Below, piece after piece: positions 14,212 through 22,674 of a stretch of DNA of 26,333 nt. The stretch's first letter is position 1; every line of letters starts with the position of its first letter. The DNA lies in contig JBBRTJ010000049.1 of assembly GCA_038244535.1 (NCBI GenBank), forward strand, positions 1-26,333, written 5' to 3'. The notes below the pieces were generated by a model. It searched no databases and had not been told where the DNA came from. It saw only the letters and a program-made list of their open reading frames with translations. The DNA comes from JBBRTJ01 sp038244535. GTDB lineage: Bacteria > Actinomycetota > Acidimicrobiia > Acidimicrobiales > Ilumatobacteraceae. The translations under genes and the position numbers were made by a program.

Positions 14212-14224
14212 ATACTGTGGATAA
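14207..14224 (-). promoter_or_regulatory. Tandem pair of DnaA boxes after parB
   Basis: TGTGGATAC (14207-14215) and TGTGGATAA (14216-14224) abut exactly. The second is a perfect E. coli-type box TTATCCACA on the minus strand; the first differs at one base. The first overlaps the right arm of the CCACAGG/CCTGTGG hairpin. Possible roles are DnaA titration, an auxiliary origin element, or control of the convergent transcripts. Confidence 0.6.
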
Positions 14225-14229
14225 CGGGC

Positions 14230-15180
14230 TCAACCTGGTGATTCATCGTCGAGTGGGTCGGTGACCCAGGCCTTGAGTGCTGTCACCAGGGCGTGAACGA
14301 GGCGGTAGGGGGGGAGGGCCAGCGCCCGGGTACCCAGATCGATGGCCACGGCCGGCATCCGCGTCTCACGCAGCAGGGCGATGCGCATGCCCACCGGTGC
14401 GGGACTGAGGTCGGCGACGACGGCTCGAAGCTGCGTCTCGACCTCGAGCGCAAGACGCTTGCCTCCGGACGACTCGTATCCCTTGGCGGCGTAGAACCAC
14501 ACCGAGGTCGCTGTGGTGGCAGTTCCCGTACGCAGGGCCAGGTAGACGTCGGCCCCGAAGCGGTTAGCAGCTTCCGCCTGCAGCGATGGGTCAGGTTCGT
14601 CAAGGGTCAGAACGATCGCCCCACCGGCGCGCAGCTCGCGTCCGAGCGCGCGCGCCGCGGCCCCGAGGCCGCCCAGGTGACCTACCGCGACCCGTCGACC
14701 AGTGAGGGTGCGCGGTGCGTGGCGAAGCGACTCGGTTTCGAGCACGGAGGCGATGCTGACGTCGGTCGCCCTGCGGTTGCCCAGGCGATCGAGCGCCTGC
14801 ACCGTCTCCCAGCCGCAGATGCCGTCAGGCCCGAGGCCCACGTTGCGCTGGAACTCGGTGAGCGCAGAGTCGGTGAGCGGACCGAAGATGCCGTCGACCT
14901 TGCCGGCGTTGAACCCGAGGTTGCCCAGCCGGCGCTGGAGCTCGGCGACATCATCGCCCCGAGGCATCGGTCGCCGGGCGTACAGGGTGCGATCACCGAG
15001 GCGATAGCCCGCTTCGACGATCGCCTCCCAGGTCGCGAGATCGCAGCGGCCGTCGGCGGGTAGTCCGTGCTCATCCTGGAAGGACCGCACCGCCTGTTCG
15101 GTGCCTTGGCAGTACCCATCGGCCTCCGTGCGAGTGAGCGCTGCTCCAGCGGCGACGAGTCGCCGCTGGAGGTCACGCAC
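14230..15180 (-). CDS. cwlM: CwlM-like protein: two peptidoglycan-binding domains plus degenerate amidase
   Basis: A 316-residue protein (from GTG 15180) with two PG_binding_1 repeats (about 1-57 and 73-130; LQRRL, FQ, WEAI and LQRRLGNLGFNAGKVDGIFGP motifs), then an Amidase_3-like fold (about 160-310). Position between trxA and parB and domain order match mycobacterial CwlM (Rv3915), known as a non-enzymatic activator of MurA that is phosphorylated by PknB. Catalytic residues look lost: the usual SIHAN second zinc histidine reads LALRTG (R217), the VEIG catalytic glutamate reads AIDLG (D281), and the segment that should carry the zinc glutamate is missing; only one possible zinc histidine (H168) remains. 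The frame is open upstream and encodes PGQRGEA, as expected for such a repeat, so initiation at CTG 15207 overlapping the trxA stop is possible. No signal peptide is seen, which suggests a cytoplasmic location. Confidence 0.8.
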   Translation of the reverse strand: MRDLQRRLVAAGAALTRTEADGYCQGTEQAVRSFQDEHGLPADGRCDLATWEAIVEAGYRLGDRTLYARRPMPRGDDVAELQRRLGNLGFNAGKVDGIFGPLTDSALTEFQRNVGLGPDGICGWETVQALDRLGNRRATDVSIASVLETESLRHAPRTLTGRRVAVGHLGGLGAAARALGRELRAGGAIVLTLDEPDPSLQAEAANRFGADVYLALRTGTATTATSVWFYAAKGYESSGGKRLALEVETQLRAVVADLSPAPVGMRIALLRETRMPAVAIDLGTRALALPPYRLVHALVTALKAWVTDPLDDESPG

Positions 15181-15203
15181 GGCCTCGCCGCGCTGGCCCG
15201 GGA

Positions 15204-15545
15204 TCAGCGGGAGGTTGGGGCCAGGAATTCGTCGAGCTCCTGCAGCAGCTGGCCCTTGCCCTTGGCGCCGACGAGCCGCTTCTTGGCCACGCCGTCCTGG
15301 AAGACCAGGAGGGTGGGGATGCTCATCACGTCGAAGCGGCGGGCCAGGTCAGGATGGTCATCGACGTTGAGCTTGGCCACGATCAGCTTGCCGTCGTGCT
15401 CCTTGGCGATCTCTTCGAGGATGGGGGCGATCATCTTGCACGGACCGCACCACTCGGCCCAGAAGTCGACCACGACGGGGGTGGACGCCGATTGCAGCGT
15501 CTCGTCGAAGGTGCTGGAGGTGAGCGTCGTGATCGAGGCAGACAT
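15204..15545 (-). CDS. trxA: Thioredoxin
   Basis: A 113-residue thioredoxin with the redox motif WCGPCK (W32, C33, C36), the preceding VVVDFWAEW strand and the cis-proline segment IPTLLVFQDG. It reduces disulfides in cytoplasmic proteins and is itself reduced by the TrxB encoded 80 bases upstream. I chose ATG 15545 (MSASITTL) because it gives normal length and has AAGGAA just upstream; the open frame reaching 15677 would add a non-homologous 44-residue extension. The mycobacterial counterpart at this locus is trxC. Confidence 0.95.
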   Translation of the reverse strand: MSASITTLTSSTFDETLQSASTPVVVDFWAEWCGPCKMIAPILEEIAKEHDGKLIVAKLNVDDHPDLARRFDVMSIPTLLVFQDGVAKKRLVGAKGKGQLLQELDEFLAPTSR

Positions 15546-15559
15546 GAAAGGTTCCTTTC
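15546..15559 (-). promoter_or_regulatory. Inverted repeat covering the trxA ribosome binding site
   Basis: The minus strand reads GAAAGGAACCTTTC immediately before the trxA ATG. GAAAG pairs with CTTTC around GAAC, and the stem contains the AAGGA Shine-Dalgarno sequence. A second small hairpin, GCTCC-GCTT-GGAGC, lies at 15577-15564. If formed, the first stem would hide the binding site; the stability is low. Confidence 0.35.
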
Positions 15560-15625
15560 GTGTGCTCCAAGCGGAGCCAGCGGCGTTGCTCAGAACGTCG
15601 GCGGCGCGCCGTGCATTCCCTTCGG

Positions 15626-16573
15626 TCAGTGACCGTTGGCCTCGAGCCACCGCTCGGTGTCGATGGCAGCCATGCACCCGGATCCGGCGGCAGTGATGGC
15701 CTGGCGGTAGGTGTGGTCCTGGACGTCGCCACAGGCAAAGACGCCCTCGATGTTGGTGGCGGTGCCCCCCGGGGCTGTCACCAGGTAGCCGGCGTCGTCC
15801 CGGGTGAGGACGCGGGCGAACAGATCGGTGTTGGGCCGATGGCCGATGGCCACGAACAGGCCCGTGACCCCCAGCCGGTGCTGCTCGCCGGTGAGGACGT
15901 TCTCGACGGTCGCACCTTCGAGCTTGGTGTCACCTTCGAGCTCGGTCACGCGATGGTTCCACAAGAACTCGAGCGTGGGGTTGGCGAAAGCCCGCTCCTG
16001 CATGATCTTGGAGGCTCGGAGGTGGTCACGGCGGTGGATCACGGTCACCTTGCTGGCGAACTTGGTGAGGAAGATCGCCTCCTCGAGCGCCGAATCCCCG
16101 CCGCCCACCACGGCGATCTCCTGTCCTCGGAAGAAGAAGCCGTCACAGGTGGCACAGGTGGACAAGCCGTGGCCGAGAAGCCGTTGCTCGGCGTCGAGGC
16201 CCAGCATGAGCGACTGTGCGCCCGTCGAGACGATCACGGAGCGGGCCGAGAAGGTCTGATCGTGCGTCCGCACGACGAACGGGCGAGTGGAGAAGTCGAC
16301 CTCGGTCACCTTTTCCGTCAGGATCTCGGCGCCGAAGCGGCTGGCCTGATCGCGGAAGCGCATCATGAGGTCGGGCCCCATGATGCCGTCCGGGAACCCG
16401 GGGAAGTTCTCGACCTCGGTGGTGAGCATCAACTGCCCGCCGGGCTGATCGCTCGTGCTGGACGGCTCGCCTTCGATGACGAGTGGTGCCAGATTGGCCC
16501 GAGCCGTGTAGATCGCCGCGGTGAGGCCGGCGGGGCCCGACCCGATGATGATGACCTCGCGCACGTCGCTCAT
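15626..16573 (-). CDS. trxB: Thioredoxin reductase
   Basis: NADPH-dependent flavoenzyme that reduces thioredoxin. It has 315 residues. The FAD-binding GSGPAGLTAAIY is at about 11-22, the redox-active CATC at 140-143, the NADPH-binding GGGDSALEEA near 157-166, and the second FAD motif GVFACGDVQD near the C-terminus. The length is normal for the low-molecular-weight type. ATG 16573 overlaps the stop of the small membrane protein gene (ATGA). The sigM-anti-sigma-trxB-trxA grouping is conserved in actinobacteria and couples envelope or oxidative stress signalling to thiol reduction. Confidence 0.95.
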   Translation of the reverse strand: MSDVREVIIIGSGPAGLTAAIYTARANLAPLVIEGEPSSTSDQPGGQLMLTTEVENFPGFPDGIMGPDLMMRFRDQASRFGAEILTEKVTEVDFSTRPFVVRTHDQTFSARSVIVSTGAQSLMLGLDAEQRLLGHGLSTCATCDGFFFRGQEIAVVGGGDSALEEAIFLTKFASKVTVIHRRDHLRASKIMQERAFANPTLEFLWNHRVTELEGDTKLEGATVENVLTGEQHRLGVTGLFVAIGHRPNTDLFARVLTRDDAGYLVTAPGGTATNIEGVFACGDVQDHTYRQAITAAGSGCMAAIDTERWLEANGH

Positions 16574-16914
16574 GCGTCCACCGCCCCGGCCGGAGCCTTT
16601 CGCTTGCTCATGAGCAACAGGCCGAGCAGCACGAGGAGCACGCCGAGGATGAGGTCGCCCATCCAGACGTCCGGCGGGATGAGGGCGACGAGCCGGTGGA
16701 TGCCGATGAGCGCCATCACGAGCACAGCAGTGCCGACGATGGCTCCCAGCAGACCAAAGACAACGCCACGGGCGATGACGAGGACGGGGCGAGTGGTCCG
16801 GTCGCGGAACTGCACGATGACGCGGTCGATGGTGTCCGCCGTCTGGGAGGCCCAGTCGACGGTCGGGGGATTCGGTGTCGGCGCTGAGGACGGGGGCCGT
16901 GTCTGGTCGGACAT
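16570..16914 (-). CDS. Small membrane protein of unknown function
   Basis: I do not recognise a family. It has 114 residues. A proline- and serine-rich N-terminal tail (1-20) and a charged segment with DRVIVQFRDRTTRP (29-42) are followed by two hydrophobic helices (about 45-72 and 83-102) separated by a short loop (ALIPPDVWMG). It ends in a basic stretch MSKRKAP. By the positive-inside rule both ends probably face the cytoplasm. It starts 10 bases after the anti-sigma stop and overlaps trxB by four bases, so it is in the operon. In mycobacteria no gene stands between Rv3912 and trxB. Possible roles are an accessory of the anti-sigma factor or of the kinase; this is speculation from position. 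Confidence 0.75.
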   Translation of the reverse strand: MSDQTRPPSSAPTPNPPTVDWASQTADTIDRVIVQFRDRTTRPVLVIARGVVFGLLGAIVGTAVLVMALIGIHRLVALIPPDVWMGDLILGVLLVLLGLLLMSKRKAPAGAVDA

Positions 16915-16924
16915 GCGCCGGAGC

Positions 16925-17665
16925 CTACGGCAGTGGTGCCTCTGCGAGCACGAGGCAGCTCAGCGGGTCATACACCGTGATCAGGACCGATCCACCTGCT
17001 CCTGGTCTGACCGCGACAATGGCTGGCGAGCCCTTCCACACGACCGTGCTGAGGGTGCCCGGGGTCAAAGCCAGGCTGCATGGCTTCAGCGCCTCAACGG
17101 TGGCGCCGAAGCCGGGCTGGGGTGGGAGGGGTGAGCCAGCCACCGCCGGGGTGGTCGATCGCATGGAACGGAGGCGGCCGATGAGCGTGGCGATGTCGTC
17201 GGCCGCGCCCAGGTTGCTCGGAAGGGCTGTGGCCGATGCGCTGCCGTCTTTGACCTCGGCGCCGGCCGCGGTGGCCGGCGAGGCGATCGTCGAGGTGGTC
17301 GTAGCTCGGCTTGCGGTCTGCGTGGCATCGGGTGAGCGGGTCGCCGCCCAGGCCATCACGACGACGGCGGCCGCGGCCGCGAGCCCCGCTACCGCCCAGG
17401 TTGGCCGCCAGCGAGCGCGGGTCCGTGACAGGTGCACGACAGGCGCCAGGGCGATCGGTGCGTCGAGCGCGGCGGCGATCGCGCGCTCAGTGTCGAGCGC
17501 TGGTCGTGGCGCCACGGCTCGAAGCGCCGTGGCGAGCCCGGTGAACGTGCCGGCTCGGGCCAAGAGCGCGGGGTCGTTGGCCGCCGCGTCACGCTCGTCG
17601 GGCGCGAGCTCGCCGTCGAGGTAGGCCGAGGCCCGTTCGTCGTCCAGGGGATCAAAGGTCGTCAT
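16925..17665 (-). CDS. Membrane anti-sigma factor, partner of the adjacent sigma factor
   Basis: A 246-residue protein with an anti-sigma-like N-terminal domain (1-50: DDERASAYLDGELAPDERDAAA), a linker, one membrane helix (about 89-108), a Thr/Ala-rich stalk and an extracytoplasmic domain (about 140-246). The cytoplasmic domain has no HxxxCxxC zinc motif and no cysteine or histidine at all, so it is not a zinc-binding ZAS type. The outer domain has exactly two cysteines (C196, C237) that could form a disulfide. ATG 17665 overlaps the sigma stop (ATGA), the usual arrangement for sigma/anti-sigma pairs. It occupies the position of Rv3912, the SigM regulator of mycobacteria. How it is inactivated (proteolysis or redox) cannot be read from the sequence. 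Confidence 0.8.
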   Translation of the reverse strand: MTTFDPLDDERASAYLDGELAPDERDAAANDPALLARAGTFTGLATALRAVAPRPALDTERAIAAALDAPIALAPVVHLSRTRARWRPTWAVAGLAAAAAVVVMAWAATRSPDATQTASRATTTSTIASPATAAGAEVKDGSASATALPSNLGAADDIATLIGRLRSMRSTTPAVAGSPLPPQPGFGATVEALKPCSLALTPGTLSTVVWKGSPAIVAVRPGAGGSVLITVYDPLSCLVLAEAPLP

Positions 17666-18219
17666 GGCTGCTCACTTCGACGTTCGGGGGAGGCCCCCTG
17701 GTTCCCGATGAGTCGCGCCGCGAGGGCGGCGCGACCCCGAGAGATCCTCGAGCGTACGGTTCCGCCAGGAAGTGACAGCACGTCCTCGATCTCGGCGTAC
17801 GACAGGCCGGCGACATCTCGGAGCACGACCGGGATTCGGAAGTCCTCGGGCAGCTCGGCGAGAGCCTGGTCGAGCTCGAGACGATCGATGACACGGTCGG
17901 CGAGCAGGGGTTCGTCACCGTGGTGATCGAGCTCCCGATCGGTGGGCGTCGCTCGCCGTCCTCGGCGACGCAGCTCGTCGAGGGCGGCGTTGGTGGCGAT
18001 GCGATACATCCACGTCGAGAGCGATGAGCGTCCGTCGAAGGCCGGGAGGCCCCGTACGACTGCGATGAGCGCCTCCTGGGAGGCGTCGGCGGCGTCGGCG
18101 GCATTGCCGGTGATGCGCCGGCACACGGCGTAGATGCGGTCGTGGTGCTCCCTCAGCAGGCGCTCGAGGGCGGCACGATCACCCGAGCGGGCTCGTTGGA
18201 GATCGGTGTCTTCGGGCAC
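17662..18219 (-). CDS. sigM: ECF sigma factor, SigM-like
   Basis: A 185-residue sigma-70 family ECF factor. Region 2 (about 12-85) includes DRIYAVCRRITGNAADAADASQEAL and FDGRSSLSTWMYRIATNAALDELRRR. Region 4 (about 115-165) includes LPEDFRIPVVLRDVAGLSYAEI and LPGGTVRSRISRGRAAL, with a helix-turn-helix for the -35 element. The gene order kinase, sigma, anti-sigma, trxB, trxA, cwlM matches the mycobacterial sigM locus; the symbol rests on this synteny. The start is GTG 18219, 15 bases after the kinase stop, without a clear Shine-Dalgarno sequence, so it is probably translated by coupling. Confidence 0.85.
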   Translation of the reverse strand: MPEDTDLQRARSGDRAALERLLREHHDRIYAVCRRITGNAADAADASQEALIAVVRGLPAFDGRSSLSTWMYRIATNAALDELRRRGRRATPTDRELDHHGDEPLLADRVIDRLELDQALAELPEDFRIPVVLRDVAGLSYAEIEDVLSLPGGTVRSRISRGRAALAARLIGNQGASPERRSEQP

Positions 18220-18234
18220 GGCGAGCGCCGACGG

Positions 18235-19830
<1,596 letters not shown>

Positions 19831-19842
19831 CGAAGCGGGACC

Positions 19843-21888
19843 CTACCGACCGTCGCCCACAGGCACGGGTCGCTCGGGTCCAGACGGGTGACGTTCAGCG
19901 CCGGCGGTGACCTTGGCCCGATGCCGACGGCGAAGGTGCAGCACCCACCAGCCCGCGAGGACGAGACCGGCGCCGATCGACAGCACGATCCCGACGCCGG
20001 CGATCGCCGTGGAGCGGATGGACAGTCGCGTCGGCGCCGTCACCGGCACGTCGCCGGTTGGCGTCAGGAGCTCGACGGTGAGCGGGAACGTGCCTGAGGC
20101 CCGGGTCTCGACCGGGAACCGGATGCGCGTCGGCCCCTGTACCTCGACGATCTGCTCGCGTCCCTTGGGGAAGGTGAGCTTGTCGGCGGTCAGGCGCACC
20201 TTGACCCTGATGGGGAACGGGGCAGTGGACGTGATGATGAGGGGGATCTCACCGGAGCGGGCCGTCAAGGTGATCGTCTGGCGTCCCGGTGGTCGCACCG
20301 ACGTGCGGACCTGCTCGAGCCGATCGCTGGCCTCGGTGAGGTAGACCTGGCGAGCCTCAGGGGCCAGGTCAGCGGCGGTGCCATAGAGAAGGATCTCGTC
20401 GAGCCGCTCGAGTGGTGGCGCCCCTGTCTCGACCATCGAACCGATGGTCGCAGCCTTGAGCCGGGCCAACTGGATGGGTCGAGTCAGTTGGGTGGCGGCC
20501 GCCGCAGAGGTGGGCGTCAGCTGCACCATGGTGGGGTTCGGCCCACCGTCGCCCAGTGCTGCGAACAGCGCATCCACGGTGACCGGCTCGACGAGCGGCA
20601 TGGTTCCCAGACCGGTGAGCACTGCATCGAGGAGCTCTGGTGACGGCTGCCAGTTCGGCGGAGGCTCGAGCACGAGGCCCCGAGCCGCGCTCACCGGTGG
20701 TGAGCTGGAGAGGGCGACGAATGCCAGTTCGGCCAGCATCTGGTTGGCCTTGAGCACCGGTTCGGCCGTTGAGGCGAACCGCGCCGTCAGACTCGCGTCG
20801 GCCACGAACGCCGCCCGGAGCGGGACAGCGCCGCCTACGGCCACTGGTCTCGTCGTGGTCGTGAGGGGCTGCCCGGCCGTGAGGAGCCCCGGCGGGGCGA
20901 TCACCTGACTGATGCCGAGCGATCGCAGCGTGGTGAGCGTGCGCTCGTCGAGGTTGGCGTCGGCCAACCACGTGCGTCGGTCGGGCCTCGAGCTCGGGAG
21001 AAGCGCAGTGAGCGCTGTCTCGCCGGCGGTGAGCTGCGTGGAGAGCTCGGCTTCGAGCGATGCGGTGACGAGCGAGGTGGCGTCGACGCGGAGGTAGGGC
21101 GTCGCCAGGAGCTGACGGGCCCCGACGCTGGCGGCCAGCCTGCTCGCCACGGCGACGTCGTCGGGATTCGCCGATCGCGCCAGTGCCTGCAGCAGTTCGG
21201 GCCGCGGGGCCACCGTCAAGGCGATGTCAGGGTGGTCGGCTAGCGCCTGGGTGGTGGCGCCGGCCCGGATGAGGTCGGCCGCAGTCAGGCTCACCGCACC
21301 ATCGGGTTGGATCGCCGGCGGGCCGTCGATCGGCAAGATCACGGCGATGCGCAGGGGTGGAGAGCCGGGCGGCAGGGGATCAGGGAGGCGCACCAGGTAG
21401 GTGATGAGCTTGCCGAGCACCTCATTGGTGTCGCCGCGGCGCAGCTCGATCTCGACCGGGTACACCCCGGGCACGGACAGTCGGACCTTGTCGCGCTCCC
21501 GGGTCGTCGTGGTCGGGATCGACACGACCACGTTGCCGAGCGCGTCACGAGCGAGGTCGGCGACGGGGGCACTCGTCGTCCCGATCGTCGTCGTGCGCAA
21601 CGTGCCTGCGATCGTCTCGGTGAACGCGGTGCGGTCCCCCTTGACCTGTCCGTGCACCGAGGTTGCTATCTCGGCATCGTCAGGGATGTCGCGGTCGACG
21701 GCCAGCACGATCGAGGCGGTCCCGTTCGGCTGGATCCAGAGGGTCTGACGCACGAGGTGCAAGGGCGACGGCGCCACTGGCGTCGACGTCACGGGGTCGG
21801 CGGCCAGGGCCACGGTGGGTGCGAGCACCGTGACGCCGCACGTCATGACGATCGCAACGGCAAGCGCGGGGCTCCGCCAGGCCATCAT
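19843..21888 (-). CDS. DUF6049-family secreted/membrane protein (Rv3909 position)
   Basis: A 681-residue exported protein. The N-terminal signal peptide (about 1-29, ending TVALA) has a likely cleavage before ADPV. A long extracytoplasmic part follows, with an immunoglobulin-like segment near the membrane (about 555-625: QTITLTARSGEIPLIITSTA and TFPLTVELLTPTGDVPV). One membrane helix (about 629-650) and a short basic cytoplasmic tail HLRRRHRAK end it. Large proteins of this layout precede mviN/murJ in actinobacteria (Rv3909 in mycobacteria, essential there); their biochemical role is not established, though cell-envelope involvement is assumed. The ATG start overlaps the GNAT gene stop; a second ATG follows directly. 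Confidence 0.78.
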   Translation of the reverse strand: MMAWRSPALAVAIVMTCGVTVLAPTVALAADPVTSTPVAPSPLHLVRQTLWIQPNGTASIVLAVDRDIPDDAEIATSVHGQVKGDRTAFTETIAGTLRTTTIGTTSAPVADLARDALGNVVVSIPTTTTRERDKVRLSVPGVYPVEIELRRGDTNEVLGKLITYLVRLPDPLPPGSPPLRIAVILPIDGPPAIQPDGAVSLTAADLIRAGATTQALADHPDIALTVAPRPELLQALARSANPDDVAVASRLAASVGARQLLATPYLRVDATSLVTASLEAELSTQLTAGETALTALLPSSRPDRRTWLADANLDERTLTTLRSLGISQVIAPPGLLTAGQPLTTTTRPVAVGGAVPLRAAFVADASLTARFASTAEPVLKANQMLAELAFVALSSSPPVSAARGLVLEPPPNWQPSPELLDAVLTGLGTMPLVEPVTVDALFAALGDGGPNPTMVQLTPTSAAAATQLTRPIQLARLKAATIGSMVETGAPPLERLDEILLYGTAADLAPEARQVYLTEASDRLEQVRTSVRPPGRQTITLTARSGEIPLIITSTAPFPIRVKVRLTADKLTFPKGREQIVEVQGPTRIRFPVETRASGTFPLTVELLTPTGDVPVTAPTRLSIRSTAIAGVGIVLSIGAGLVLAGWWVLHLRRRHRAKVTAGAERHPSGPERPVPVGDGR

Positions 21889-22646
21889 CTCACCCGCTCC
21901 AAGCCTGCATGCAGGAGGATCAGCGGGTCATCGAGGCGCACGAAGCCGAGCAGCTCGTAGAGCCTCAGCGCGGCGTCGTTGGAACGCTGCGTGTTGACGA
22001 GTGCTTGGCGAGCGCCGCGAAGCGCCAGCCACCGCAGGCTGTCACCGACCAGCGCGGTCGCGCCGCCGCTTCGCTGGCGAGCCGGATCGACGGCCACTCG
22101 CTGGAGGTAGCCATTTGCTCCACTCCGCCCGGTGACCGCGTAGCCGTCGACGCCGTCGCTGGTGCTGCCTCCAAGGTCGAGCACGCGGAGCCGACTGCGC
22201 GGTGTTGCCCGGTATGCGTCCCGGATGCCCCTCTGTCCCAGCCGCCAGCGCGCGTCGAACCCGGCGGCATCGATGCGAACGAGGTCGGCCCAATCATCGT
22301 GGCGTAGGCGCCGGACCTTCGTGCCGGCCGGGACCGGCGGCAGCACCTCGAGTCCCGTCAGATCGTGGCGGAGCAGCACGAGCAGCTCGTGCTCGCTGAA
22401 CCCTGCGTCCCGGTAGGGCCTTGCGGCTGCGTGCCCGAACACCGCGCAGACCGCTTCGGAGTACCCGACGAGGGAGGCCTCTCGAAGCGCACCCGCGATC
22501 ATCCCGGCTTCGGGTGCTCCGGATCCGTCAGGGGGCGTCAACAGCGCGGTGTGCGTGGTGCCGTTCCAGGGTGTCACCCGGATGCCGCTTCGGTGAGTGA
22601 CGATGGCCCGATGATCGGCCGGCTCAGGGATGGGGAGCGGGCTCAC
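21885..22646 (-). CDS. GNAT-family N-acetyltransferase
   Basis: 253 residues from GTG 22646. The C-terminal half is a GNAT domain: VRRLRHDDWADLVRIDAAGFD, then LQRVAVDPARQRSGGATALVGDSL (acetyl-CoA binding motif A, Q-R-S-G-G-A) and NTQRSNDAALRLYELLGFVRL (motif B). The N-terminal half (about 1-100) is less clear and may be a decayed second GNAT fold. The substrate is unknown; its place ahead of the envelope genes does not identify it. The frame also contains ATG codons at 22694 and 22682, but these would overlap the divergent deacetylase coding start, so I prefer GTG 22646. mutT4 (Nudix) occupies the comparable place in M. tuberculosis. Stop overlaps the next start (ATGA). Confidence 0.75.
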   Translation of the reverse strand: MSPLPIPEPADHRAIVTHRSGIRVTPWNGTTHTALLTPPDGSGAPEAGMIAGALREASLVGYSEAVCAVFGHAAARPYRDAGFSEHELLVLLRHDLTGLEVLPPVPAGTKVRRLRHDDWADLVRIDAAGFDARWRLGQRGIRDAYRATPRSRLRVLDLGGSTSDGVDGYAVTGRSGANGYLQRVAVDPARQRSGGATALVGDSLRWLALRGARQALVNTQRSNDAALRLYELLGFVRLDDPLILLHAGLERVR

Positions 22647-22656
22647 GACAGGCCTG

Positions 22657-22666
22657 ACGGTAGCCT
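22657..22666. promoter_or_regulatory. Overlapping divergent -10 elements, possibly giving leaderless mRNAs
   Basis: TAGCCT (22661-22666, plus) and TACCGT (22662-22657, minus) both fit TANNNT and overlap. Each lies 8-10 bases before the chosen GTG start on its strand (22675 and 22646), which is the geometry of leaderless transcripts common in actinobacteria. No convincing -35 boxes are visible. Confidence 0.35.
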
Positions 22667-22674
22667 CGCCGCCG

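Noticed and set aside
15546..15677. Upstream extension of trxA to ATG 15677
   Set aside because: It adds 44 residues overlapping the trxB 3' end with no thioredoxin homology; ATG 15545 has a Shine-Dalgarno sequence.
15560..17134. Plus-strand open frame of 524 codons over trxB and the small membrane protein gene
   Set aside because: Shadow of trxB, whose CATC and FAD motifs are unmistakable on the minus strand.
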